From Streptomyces spiroverticillatus (GTDB lineage: Bacteria > Actinomycetota > Actinomycetes > Streptomycetales > Streptomycetaceae), in the NCBI GenBank assembly GCA_014650415.1, contig BMUX01000037.1, positions 5,278 through 39,349 on the forward strand: a DNA stretch of 34,072 nt. Reading direction: 5' to 3'. The notes beneath the pieces are model-generated. The model was not told the DNA's origin and did no database searches. It was given only the letters and a program-made list of their open reading frames with translations. Below are positions 25,046 through 32,725 of the stretch, in pieces (position 1 is the stretch's first letter; each line of letters begins with the position of its first letter). The position numbers and the translations under genes were made by a program.

Positions 25046-25093
25046 CAGTCAGCCAGTCAGCCAGTCAGCCAGTCAGCCAGTCAGCCAGTCGGC
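25046..25093 (+). repeat. 8-base tandem repeat, six copies
   Basis: The unit CAGTCAGC occurs five times perfectly in a row, followed by a sixth copy with one change (CAGTCGGC). It lies in non-coding DNA 254 bases upstream of the TetR gene. Copy number is likely to vary between strains by slippage. Confidence 0.9.
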
Positions 25094-25254
25094 CTCGGAG
25101 GGAAGGCGGGAGGGAATGAGCAGGGCCATTGGCGCCAGCGGCCGATCAGCCTGTCCGGTGGGTGCGCGAAACGGTCTGAGGCGTGGACGCGGGGCGTGAG
25201 GGCCGTCTGATGGAGATGAACGTGCGGCTCGGCTGTGAAGGAGCACGCGACCTA

Positions 25255-25267
25255 TGTAACGTTACAG
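25255..25267 (+). promoter_or_regulatory. Palindromic operator-like site upstream of TetR 1
   Basis: TGTAACGTTACA at 25255-25266 is a perfect 12-base palindrome, followed by G. Read on the minus strand, 25257-25267 gives CTGTAACGTTA, the same core as the sites at 24391 and 30086. It lies 80 bases before the TetR start, a normal position for autoregulation. Confidence 0.6.
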
Positions 25268-25346
25268 ATAAGCATCCTAACTAAAGAGAGGCCCGGCCCC
25301 CGTTGGCCTCCGGGCCCCTAGGTGAAACCGACCAGGAGGAACCGCT

Positions 25347-26060
25347 GTGAGCAGCAGGAACGAGCCGGCCGTCGGCCGCAAGCGCCAGGCGCAGAGCCGC
25401 GTGCGGCCGGACGAGGCAGCGGCGGAACGGCAGTCCGCCCCACATGCGGGCGGCAGGCCCCGGGACCCCGCGATCGAGGAGGCGATCCTCCGGGCCACCC
25501 GCAAACGTCTGGCCAGCGACGGCTATTCACGCATGACGATCGGAGACGTCGTCGCGGACGCCGGCGTCACCCGGCCCACTCTCTACCGCCGCTGGCCCGG
25601 CAAATACGAACTCACTGTGGACGCCCTCCTCTACGGTCTGCGCGAACAACGCGCGGCGTACCAGCCGATGGCTCTCGACGCCATGACTCCGCTGGAGGCC
25701 TTCACCGAAGCGGTCCGCCGCGTCGACCCCCGCTACAGCAATCCGCACGCCATGTCCCTGCACGGCAACTTCATGGCCGAAGCCGAACGCGAACCCGACC
25801 TCTTCACCCTGATCCGCGACCACGCCACCAAACCGCGCTGCGACGAGCTCCTGGACACCCTGCGCCATCTCCAGAGCATCGGGGCTGTCCGCCAGGACGT
25901 CGACCTGGACGCCGCCGTCACTCTGTGCCTCGGCAGCTACTTCGGCGACTACCTGCTGACCGGCCAGGACACACCCCGCGATCTCGCCGACCGTACCGCC
26001 GGTCTTCTGTGGCCCACCCTGCGGGCGGACGACAGCGAACAATCGTCGTCCGACGTGTGA
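25347..26060 (+). CDS. TetR-family transcriptional regulator 1
   Basis: This 237-residue DNA-binding regulator has a ~35-residue polar lead, then a TetR N-terminal domain, with the helix-turn-helix at about residues 64-84 ('MTIGDVVADAGVTRPTLYRR', followed by WPGKYEL). The C-terminal helical domain ('GNFMAEAEREPDLFTLIRDH', 'AAVTLCLGSYFGDYLLTG') is the ligand-binding and dimerisation part, of the type found in AcrR/TetR_C regulators of efflux and degradation genes. The GTG start at 25347 is preceded by AGGAGGA at 25334-25340. A perfect palindrome lies 80 bases upstream, so autoregulation is likely. It is paralogous to the convergent TetR at 26229-26936, with the HTH almost unchanged, so the two may recognise the same operators. 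Confidence 0.92.
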   Translation: MSSRNEPAVGRKRQAQSRVRPDEAAAERQSAPHAGGRPRDPAIEEAILRATRKRLASDGYSRMTIGDVVADAGVTRPTLYRRWPGKYELTVDALLYGLREQRAAYQPMALDAMTPLEAFTEAVRRVDPRYSNPHAMSLHGNFMAEAEREPDLFTLIRDHATKPRCDELLDTLRHLQSIGAVRQDVDLDAAVTLCLGSYFGDYLLTGQDTPRDLADRTAGLLWPTLRADDSEQSSSDV

Positions 26061-26228
26061 AATGCCGTCTCGTCCAGGGGAGGCCGACAGCACCGTCCCC
26101 GGATGGGCGTGATGAACGCTGCCCCGTTCTCGGCAGGGCCGTACAGACGGATCTGTCCGGGCTCACCACCGCACGCTTTGTCCGGCCTGCCGAACGCGGG
26201 CGGGCGAAGCGCGTCGCGGTTCACGAGG

Positions 26229-26936
26229 TCACCGAGGCGAAGAGGGTGCGGCCGGGGCCGCCGCTGCTGGCCCGTCACAGGGCAGGGCGGCGATGGCCGG
26301 CCAGAGGGCTCCGGCCACCTGCGTGGCGTGGTCGGCGAGGGGACGGCGACCGGTGCGCAGGTACGTGGCGCAGTAGCTGCCGAGGCACAGGCGGGTGACC
26401 GTTTCGAGGTCGGCGTCCTCGCGCACGGCGCCGCTCCGCTGGAGCGAGATGAGCGTCGCGAGGAGCTCCTCAAGGCAAGGCTTCAGGACGTGGTCACGTA
26501 GATGTCGCGACAGGTCGGGTTCTCGTTCGGCCTCGCACATGCAGCTGCCGTGGAGGGTCGTCGCGCAGCTGCCGCACTGGTAGAGGCCGAGGCGGCGCAC
26601 GGCCTCGGTGAATGTCTCGTGCGGCGGCAGGCGGTCCCATCGGAGTGGCGGATGATCCTCTCGCCGCACGCGCAGGACGTACTCGATCGTGTCGAGGACC
26701 AGCTCGCGCTTGTTCGCCCACCGCCGGTGGAGTGTGGGGCGGGTGACGCCGGCGTCCGCAGCGACGTCGCCGATCGTCATCGACGAGTAGCCGTCGCTGG
26801 CCAGACGTTTGCAGGCGGCCCGGATGATCACCTCTTCGATCGCGGGGTCGCGTGGACGCCTGCTGATCCTGCCGGGTGAAGAGTCGGCAGGAGCCCGCCG
26901 CGGTGTGGTGCGCTGTGGTGTCTGATCGGCAACCAT
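26229..26936 (-). CDS. TetR-family transcriptional regulator 2, cysteine-rich
   Basis: This 235-residue regulator is paralogous to the plus-strand TetR that ends 168 bases away. The HTH (about 54-74, 'MTIGDVAADAGVTRPTLHRR') differs at few positions. It carries nine cysteines (42, 121, 124, 132, 134, 154, 184, 189, 220) against two in its paralogue. The cluster C121-x2-C124-x7-C132-x-C134 falls where the paralogue has Ser, His, Asn and Ala. It could serve as a thiol redox sensor or a metal site; this is inference. The start at ATG 26936 has AAGGA upstream; an ATG at 27038 would add 34 residues without family similarity. The gene is the last of a run with the isochorismatase-like and FUSC genes. 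Confidence 0.9.
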   Translation of the reverse strand: MVADQTPQRTTPRRAPADSSPGRISRRPRDPAIEEVIIRAACKRLASDGYSSMTIGDVAADAGVTRPTLHRRWANKRELVLDTIEYVLRVRREDHPPLRWDRLPPHETFTEAVRRLGLYQCGSCATTLHGSCMCEAEREPDLSRHLRDHVLKPCLEELLATLISLQRSGAVREDADLETVTRLCLGSYCATYLRTGRRPLADHATQVAGALWPAIAALPCDGPAAAAPAAPSSPR

Positions 26937-27043
26937 CTCGCGTCCTTCTGCCCTGACCGGTAGCGCGGACCGCGGTCGTGCACCTGGCTTCCGCCGGCTC
27001 CTGAGCACGGGAACGCCGTGTCCGGGCCCGCTGCCCAACGCGG

Positions 27044-29347
27044 TTACGGAACGCTGCTCCGTCTGTCCGCCGCTCCGTCCGGCTCTGCGGTCGAGGGTGG
27101 TGAGGTGCCGACCGCACCACGGGTGTCGTCCCTGACGGGCACCCCAAGCGTCCGAGCCAGCCTCTGAACGCTCTCGTCCACTCGTTGCAGGTGCCGCAGG
27201 ATCCTTCGTGTCGCGTTGTCGTCCTCCGGGCGCCCCTCCTCGCCGCCCGCTTCGATCCGGGCGGGAATCCCGGGGCCCCGTGCGAGCGACGGGCCGGTGC
27301 CAGGGGCGGCTACCTGGCTGATCAGGGTCGCCAGGTTGCGGTCGATCCGCTGGACCTCCTTCACGAGGCTTGGATCGGCACCGATGCCCAGGCCGGTCGA
27401 GGACGGTTCGGCGGTGGCAGCCAGGCTGCGGGTGTGGAAGGCGGCCGTCTCCAGCAGCCCCAGCACACTGAGCGCGGCGCGACGCCGCGACCGCAACGGG
27501 CTGATCGGAGTGATCAGCGGCTGCGCCGACAGACGCAGTTTGTCGAGGGCCGAATCCAGCGCACGGGCCGAATCGAGCAGATCCCCGCCGGCCCCACCGG
27601 CCAACCGAGCCAGCAATGGGGAGAGCACCGTGCGCAGCCGCTCCAGCACGTCGCCCAGCAACTGGTCCGTACGTTTCCGGGTGCGTACGGGCAGCACGAG
27701 CAGAGCGGCAGCCAGCCCGCCCGCGATCCCCAGCGCGGTCTCCTCGATCCGCACCACCAACACGCCAGGGGTGAGGGTGTGGAGCAACGCGTACAGCATG
27801 CCGATCATCGTGGTGACGAAGAAGGACATCAGGGTGTAGGACACGGCGATCGTGTAGTACATCCCGAACACGCTGAGGCCCGCCAGGACGAAGGCCAGCC
27901 AGGGGGCGTTACCCATCAGGGCGGCGAGGGCGAGCCCGGCGACGGCACCCACCACCGTGCCGATCAGGCGCCGGTACCCCCTGACCAGGATCTCGCCCGT
28001 GGAGGTGGTGCTGATGAACACTACCCAGCACGTGAACACCGCCCAGTACCAGCGTTCCGGCGACAGCAGTTCGCCGCCGACGACGGCCAGCGCGGATCCG
28101 GTCGCGACCTGGAACGCGGTCCTGGTGGTCGGGCGGACACCGGGGACCTGCTGCTTCGGTGCCGTGTCCTTCTCCCCGGAATCCCGGCGCGACCGTGTCC
28201 CCTCGTGGTTGTCCCCGGCAGGCGGTGCCTTCTTGTCGGCGGCCGGACACAGGCTGAGCAGGGCGTGGGCGACGTCCCCGGCAGAGCGGAGGACGTCCTG
28301 CACCGCAGGGGACGCGTCGGGCAGATGCCTGTCCCTGCGATAGTCGAGCAGCCGATCGCGCTCCTCGTCGGCATTGGCACCCGCCGGCCGTGGAGAACCC
28401 GGACCGATGGTCGCGCGCAGCGCCCGCAGCTCCAGGACCAACACGGCCCGCGCCGCCGTTTCACGCGCGTTCAAGGAGGGGCCTGCGGAGCGGGCCCTCC
28501 TCAAGTGCCGGGTCGGGGCATCGACGTCGGCGCCGGGCCACAGGACTCGCAGCACGAGGACGGTCAGCCGCTCCACGGCCGTCTCCGCCTCCGCGACGCG
28601 GCGCTGGATCGCGGCGGCGGTGCGTCCGTCGGGCGCGGCGGTTGCCAGCCGGTCCTGGATCATCAACGCGTCCGCGTGCAGACGGGCCACGTGCCGACGC
28701 AGGCGGTCTGCCGCCCGCTCGGCGCGCGGAGCCTCCGGCCCGCCCTCGGCCAGATCGGTCAACACGTCGAGCACCAGCACCAGCTGGAGCCGGAACGCCC
28801 GCTGCAGCCGTGCCAGCGTCTGCTCCGGACGCTGGCGCAGGACGGCGAACCGGACCACCGCCGAGCTGCCGAAGGCCACCAGTACGGCCAGGAACAGCTG
28901 CGGCAACTGCTCCACGCGGGTGTTGACGAACTGGGTCACGAAGAAGAGCTGGAAGGAGATGACGCCCAGCGCGGTCGCGCGCGGACCCAGCCGCCGGATG
29001 TAGAGGGCGGTGAAGATGACCAGCACGAACACCAGATCCGCCACTGCCCGGTGTGGAGCCAGCGCGCTGCCGACCGCCATGGTCGCAAGTGCCACCGGTG
29101 CCCCCATCGCGAGGGTCAGCGCCTGGTCGCGCGGCCTGGGTTCGGTGACCGCGACCGTACTGACCATCGCCGTGAGGGCACCCGTCACCAGGATCGGTAC
29201 CGGGGCATCCAGCATCGCGATGACGCCGAGCGTCAGCAGCGTCGCGCAGACCGTGCTGAGAGCTGAGAGCAACCGGATCAGCCCGGGGTCTGCTGCGAGG
29301 AATCGGTCGTACGTGGTTGCCGACCCCGTTGGTGTTCTTCGGCGCAT
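27044..29347 (-). CDS. FUSC/AaeB-type membrane exporter
   Basis: This 767-residue membrane protein has two clusters of transmembrane helices. The first (about residues 25-175) starts 'LSALSTVCATLLTLGVIAML' and ends in 'VLVAFGSSAVVRFAVLRQRP'. A ~230-residue helical, charged cytoplasmic region follows. The second cluster (about 405-560) contains 'WAVFTCWVVFIS', the motif of FUSC-like proteins, and 'YRRLIGTVVGAVAGLALAAL'. A C-terminal soluble helical domain closes the protein. This double arrangement is that of the FUSC family (YccS, AaeB), whose AaeB member exports aromatic carboxylic acids such as p-hydroxybenzoate. It lies 40 bases after the isochorismatase-like gene and 107 bases before the TetR 2 gene on the same strand, and is probably co-transcribed. 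The substrate is inferred only from family and context. Confidence 0.88.
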   Translation of the reverse strand: MRRRTPTGSATTYDRFLAADPGLIRLLSALSTVCATLLTLGVIAMLDAPVPILVTGALTAMVSTVAVTEPRPRDQALTLAMGAPVALATMAVGSALAPHRAVADLVFVLVIFTALYIRRLGPRATALGVISFQLFFVTQFVNTRVEQLPQLFLAVLVAFGSSAVVRFAVLRQRPEQTLARLQRAFRLQLVLVLDVLTDLAEGGPEAPRAERAADRLRRHVARLHADALMIQDRLATAAPDGRTAAAIQRRVAEAETAVERLTVLVLRVLWPGADVDAPTRHLRRARSAGPSLNARETAARAVLVLELRALRATIGPGSPRPAGANADEERDRLLDYRRDRHLPDASPAVQDVLRSAGDVAHALLSLCPAADKKAPPAGDNHEGTRSRRDSGEKDTAPKQQVPGVRPTTRTAFQVATGSALAVVGGELLSPERWYWAVFTCWVVFISTTSTGEILVRGYRRLIGTVVGAVAGLALAALMGNAPWLAFVLAGLSVFGMYYTIAVSYTLMSFFVTTMIGMLYALLHTLTPGVLVVRIEETALGIAGGLAAALLVLPVRTRKRTDQLLGDVLERLRTVLSPLLARLAGGAGGDLLDSARALDSALDKLRLSAQPLITPISPLRSRRRAALSVLGLLETAAFHTRSLAATAEPSSTGLGIGADPSLVKEVQRIDRNLATLISQVAAPGTGPSLARGPGIPARIEAGGEEGRPEDDNATRRILRHLQRVDESVQRLARTLGVPVRDDTRGAVGTSPPSTAEPDGAADRRSSVP

Positions 29348-29387
29348 GCCCAGGCCTGCTCTCCTCAGCGGATCGATGATGAACGGG

Positions 29388-30017
29388 TCACCCAGCGGGC
29401 TTGTCCAGGGAGGCCAGGAATTCGTCGACGCTGACGACGCTGTGGGAGACCATGGTCAGGCCCCGCATCATCGCCTGGTACGTGACCAGGCCGCCGGGGG
29501 CGGCTATCGCGTCGGTGAACGCCGTGACGTGATAGCCGCGCTCCATCGCGGTGCGGGCCGTCGATTCCACAGCCATGATTCCGGAGACCCCGGCAATCGC
29601 CAGGCGTTCGACGCCGCGCTGCCGCAGTTGGAATTCGAGGTCGGTCTGGTGGAGGACGTCGAGGCCCTTCTGTGGGGCGAGGATCACGTCTCCCGGCTCG
29701 GGAGCCAACTCCGGGTGGAATTCGGTGTTCCAGGTGCCCGCCTCGAACATCCGGTTGTCGAACATCTGCCGGTGGATCCCGGAGACGTGCCTCCACGTCG
29801 AGTAGTCCTCGTCGGTGAAGGCGGTCGTGGAGTAGAAGACGGGAACGTCCTCGTGCCTCCGCACGCCGGCGACGAGCCTCTTCAAGTGGTCGATCGTGCC
29901 CAGGCGTTGGAATTCCGGCGCGTAGATGGAATGGGCCTTGCCGTCCTTCGAGAAGTTTTCGTTGACGAGGTCGACGAGCAGCAGGCCCACTCGGCCGCTT
30001 TCGTAGGGAGTTGTCAC
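29388..30017 (-). CDS. Isochorismatase-like hydrolase lacking the usual catalytic Cys
   Basis: This 209-residue protein has the isochorismatase-like fold. Asp16 (GLLLVDLVNENF) and Lys117 (VILAPQKGLDVL) match two of the three catalytic residues of the cysteine-hydrolase superfamily. The third position, normally Cys in 'GV-TDICVESTA', is Ala149 in GVSGIMAVESTAR. Cys is also absent in true isochorismatases such as PhzD, so vinyl-ether hydrolysis remains possible while nicotinamidase/amidase chemistry is unlikely. The GTG start at 30017 has a GGAGGA site five bases upstream; a longer frame from 30533 lacks family similarity. It heads the FUSC/TetR 2 run and is preceded by an operator-like inverted repeat. 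Confidence 0.85.
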   Translation of the reverse strand: MTTPYESGRVGLLLVDLVNENFSKDGKAHSIYAPEFQRLGTIDHLKRLVAGVRRHEDVPVFYSTTAFTDEDYSTWRHVSGIHRQMFDNRMFEAGTWNTEFHPELAPEPGDVILAPQKGLDVLHQTDLEFQLRQRGVERLAIAGVSGIMAVESTARTAMERGYHVTAFTDAIAAPGGLVTYQAMMRGLTMVSHSVVSVDEFLASLDKPAG

Positions 30018-30720
30018 GGCTGTCCTCCAGTGCAGTAGTCGGCGGCGGCAGGTTCGCGACGCCGAGCTTTCGTTACGTTCAATGACTGTAACGTAAGTGA
30101 GGTGGGAGGGCGAGGTCGGCCAGGCCGTTGACTCATCCTCGTCATGTGTGAGCTGCAACAAAGCGAGGCGGCGACCGCGACCGCCCGGCGTGCGACGGGT
30201 CGAATCACCTCTGCGACGGGGGCCGACGCCAGCGGTGACAGGGCGGCGGTGGTTGTGTTCCGGCCCAGGGTGCTGGTGAAGGCGCCATGAACCGGTACGG
30301 CCGTGGTTCTGGGCATCGTCGAACTGCCTGTCCGTGAAGTGCGTGAGGGGAGATGCGGGCGGGGCGGGGTGCGCGTCGGATTCGTGGAGTCCTTCAGCCC
30401 CACGGCCGCCGGGCGATTTTGGTCGGCTCTGATGCTCTCGCAACTGCCCTACCAGGGATATGCGTTGCCGGGGTCGCGGCCGGGGCCCGTGATCCATCCT
30501 GTCTGCGCGACTGAACATCGACTGAACGCCCACCGAACGCCCGGCCCGGCGAGAGCTGGTCCCTCATGGCGGCCAGCAGGTCGTGGACGGCCTCTGCTGC
30601 CTCGTCGGGTGCAGTGCCGCCTGCCTGAAGGCTGTTGTTCTTCGGAGTCCGATGACCGCGTTCTCGATAGCCGGGGGCGGGGCGACCGCATGACGGAGGT
30701 GGACCTGTCGAGATCGGGGC
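30018..30720. other. Intergenic stretch upstream of the isochorismatase-like gene
   Basis: The first 80 bases hold the promoter and operator region of the minus-strand operon. The remaining ~600 bases have open frames on both strands but no recognisable domain or ribosome-binding site. They lead into transposase remnants at 30721. Confidence 0.4.
30072..30096 (+). promoter_or_regulatory. Operator-like inverted repeat upstream of the isochorismatase-like gene
   Basis: TTACGTT at 30073-30079 and AACGTAA at 30090-30096 are exact inverted repeats ten bases apart. The right part contains CTGTAACGTAA (30086-30096), the core shared with the sites at 24391 and 25257. The element lies about 55-80 bases upstream of the GTG at 30017, in an AT-rich island of otherwise GC-rich DNA. 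It is a candidate TetR-type operator. Confidence 0.6.
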
Positions 30721-30960
30721 GTGGACGATCCAGGGAAAGGCCCTGTCCAGTACCTCCTGACGGCCATCGCCGTCAGAGTCGAGCGCCTCGGCGGACTGTC
30801 ACCGGAGAAGACACCCAGGCCCCGTCGGCCAACTGCCTTCCAGGGCTGCCTCTACCGGCATGAGATGTCCCGCCTGAAGTTCTGGCGACCCCCGGGGCGG
30901 CTGACCTCGGCACCTCGCACATCCCCGGCACGGCCGAGTGGCGCGCCTGTTGGGCCATGA
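30721..30960 (+). pseudogene. C-terminal remnant of an IS1182-like transposase
   Basis: One plus-strand frame reads 'GKGPVQYLLTAIAVRVERLG', then PRPRRPTAFQGCL and 'EMSRLKFWR'. This recalls the end of DDE transposases of the IS1182 type in actinomycetes, where a 'QH-LTAIA-N-ERL' helix precedes a Pro/Arg-rich stretch and a TAFQ...LDQHG tail. The catalytic core is not found upstream, and no start or ribosome-binding site is present. The fragment is taken as a dead relic. The family name is a best guess from a short match. Confidence 0.4.
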
Positions 30961-31308
30961 CGCTCGTTTGACGCTCCGGCTCCGGCCGTCCGATGTTCAG
31001 GAGCCGGGAACCCCTCCTGACCTGCATGTTCTCCGACGGCTCTGCATCGCACATGAATTCGATGACGCACCACGTAGAGTGCGTCGCGATCCTTGAGCCC
31101 GCCGCAAAGTGCCTCCGAGCTGCTGTCGCCGGTGGTGCGGCGTGGGCGTGGGTCGTTGAAGGTGAGGGCTTCTTCGCCGTACCGGCAGGTGCGGTCGAGG
31201 GGTTCCATGGTGAAGGTCAGTGAGTGGTCTGGTGCCTCGGACGGTGTTTCGTCGGCGGGTCCGACGAGGGCACGCCATTGGTCACGGTCTTCGGCGGGGC
31301 ACCCACAT
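30852..31308 (-). pseudogene. Out-of-frame continuation of the CoiA-like gene
   Basis: If one C is removed from the run at 31297-31301, the CoiA-like frame would continue past MWVP as 'AEDRDQWRALVGPADETPSE', then 'DHSLTFTMEPLDRTCRYGEE' and ALTFNDPRPRR. This stretch has clear coding character (regular acidic and hydrophobic pattern, no rare codons). The true C-terminus is probably somewhere after 31140; the formal stop of this frame is at 30852, which runs into the transposase relic on the other strand. It is either a real frameshift mutation or a sequencing error in a G/C run. Confidence 0.5.
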
Positions 31309-32163
31309 GCGGGAGATGGTGTGGGGTTTGTTCTGTGCCGGGATGCGCATGGGCACGTAGGTGCCGTCGGCGCTTGCGGCCACGAGTTCGTCGATCTCGG
31401 TCTGGTGTTTCTGCGGGATGCACAGGGCAGGCAGTTCCCAGAGTGCGTGGGCGCGTCCGCATGCTTGCCGGTCGTGTCCCGTGGTGGGGCAGCGGCGTTC
31501 ACTGAAGCGGCTGCATTTCCAGCGTTTGAGGTGGCGGACGCCGGCGCGGACGAGGAGGGAGTTCCGGGAGGCGATCGCCTGCCAGGGGACGTCACCGACC
31601 ATGGCCCAGGGGGCCCGGTCGATGAGGGCGGCCCGGTCGCTGTTGGTGACCCAGAGCGGGGTGATGCCGTGGTCGGCGGCGGCTTGGGAGCGGCGGCGGA
31701 CGGTGCTGGCGGTGATGGGGGTGTACTGGGCTTCCCAGTCGATCCTGCCCGCTGGCCCGGTGACCAGGACATCGGGGCGTATCTTGCCGTCGGGGCTGCG
31801 TGCTTCCGTTTGGGCCGCGAGTCCGTGGCGGTGTGCGGCGCGGGCGATGCGTTCCTTCATCGCCTTGTGCTTGTCGCTCTCCTCGGCGGTGGCTTTGGTG
31901 CGCACCGGCAGGTGCGCGGCGACGAGGGTGGTCTGTCCGTTGACGGTGCGGCGGCGGATGGACATCCAGGGGGAGCGGTCGTCGTCCTCGGCCTGGCACC
32001 GGCCGGTGTCGTGGTGCTGGAGGCATTGCAGGAGTTCGCGGTCGCGCTGGTCCATCGGCTGGGTGATCTCGTCGAGCAGGCCGGGGCGGTCAGGATGCCC
32101 CAGGTCCGGATGCGTGAGTTCGATCGTGATGCTGTACCCCGTGTGGAACACACCATTGGCCAT
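31282..32163 (-). CDS. CoiA-like nuclease-domain protein, apparently frameshifted at its 3' end
   Basis: This 293-codon frame starts at ATG 32163 (MANGVFHTGYSITIEL). Its central region reads TEARSPDGKIRPDVLV, then 'GRIDWEAQYTPITASTVRRR', with the Asp...(E)xQ spacing of PD-(D/E)xK-type nucleases. Competence protein CoiA and related proteins share this domain form. A cysteine/histidine-rich stretch follows ('KCSRFSERRCPTTGHDRQAC', then GRAH), which may bind zinc. CoiA-like proteins are linked to DNA uptake or processing, but many actinomycete members are uncharacterised. The frame ends abruptly after 'HTISRMWVPRRRP', while a well-formed continuation lies in the next frame, so the gene as read is probably broken. 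No strong ribosome-binding site is seen. It sits among insertion-sequence genes. Confidence 0.6.
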   Translation of the reverse strand: MANGVFHTGYSITIELTHPDLGHPDRPGLLDEITQPMDQRDRELLQCLQHHDTGRCQAEDDDRSPWMSIRRRTVNGQTTLVAAHLPVRTKATAEESDKHKAMKERIARAAHRHGLAAQTEARSPDGKIRPDVLVTGPAGRIDWEAQYTPITASTVRRRSQAAADHGITPLWVTNSDRAALIDRAPWAMVGDVPWQAIASRNSLLVRAGVRHLKRWKCSRFSERRCPTTGHDRQACGRAHALWELPALCIPQKHQTEIDELVAASADGTYVPMRIPAQNKPHTISRMWVPRRRP

Positions 32164-32725
32164 GCCGAAGAACCGTAGACCCTACCACTGACAACGGACA
32201 TACCCCCTGCATCTGCCTCCTGGGCACAAGGCACACCCGCGGGCGCCTTCGGCCTGAGTGATTCCGAGGCCGCGCCTCTTGGGTCGGTCGCGTGCACCGT
32301 TCCCTGGCTCGATACGTGCGCGGACGCGCTTGCCGCTGAGCGCGTGCGACCGGGGGCGTACGCGCACCGCGACGCTCCAGCTGGACTGTGCTCCGGGCGG
32401 GGCCTGCTGTGTACCGGCTGGGGGAGCGTGGGAAGGATGCCGGGGCACCGTGTTGCAGTGCCGTGCTCTGGCTCCTGACATCTCTGGACCGCAGTGTCCT
32501 GACCATCCTGTGTCGTTCACGGCCCGCAACGGTGCGCTTCAATGCCGGTTCGGGCGCGTGTGTCTAGAGCACTGATGTGCGTGACCTTTCTGCACACTGT
32601 CACTGGAGACCGCTCGCCCGAGCCCGCGGCGTTACGTCCGTGCTGGGTACCGGGAGAAGGGCGGGCAAACCATCAACGGACCCGAAGCCAGGCAGAGTTC
32701 GTGCACGGCCACGAGCGGTGAGGTC
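32164..32725. other. Intergenic stretch holding the probable left end of the IS110 element
   Basis: No protein gene is supported in these 562 bases. The part nearest the recombinase gene should be the non-coding left end of the IS110 element, since in IS110 elements the long untranslated end lies 5' of the recombinase. The rest is the upstream region of the CoiA-like gene. The exact left boundary could not be placed, because no direct or inverted terminal repeats were recognised. Confidence 0.4.
32560..32725 (+). ncRNA. Possible bridge RNA of the IS110 element
   Basis: IS110-group elements encode a ~170-nt bridge RNA in the non-coding region just upstream of the recombinase. It pairs with target and donor DNA. 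The position and size of this stretch fit, and short self-complementary segments occur near 32576-32600. The boundaries given are only an estimate from the family layout; neither the guide loops nor a core dinucleotide were identified. Confidence 0.25.

Larger units (their letters stand above)
24257..25346. other. Long intergenic region between the hydrolase operon and a TetR gene
   Basis: These 1090 bases separate the divergent minus-strand hydrolase and plus-strand TetR genes. AT-rich islands at about 24385-24425 and 25250-25290 carry the shared operator-like core, and a six-copy 8-base tandem repeat sits at 25046-25093. The middle (about 24440-25040) has open frames on both strands but none with a recognisable domain or ribosome-binding site; it may be eroded coding sequence. 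Confidence 0.5.

Noticed and set aside
25046..25093. CRISPR array
   Set aside because: The repeats are 8 bases long and directly abutting, with no spacers and no cas genes, so this is a simple tandem repeat.
27185..29266. A 693-codon plus-strand open frame opposite the FUSC exporter
   Set aside because: It is an antisense shadow rich in Gln, Arg and Gly. The minus-strand frame has the two expected clusters of membrane helices.
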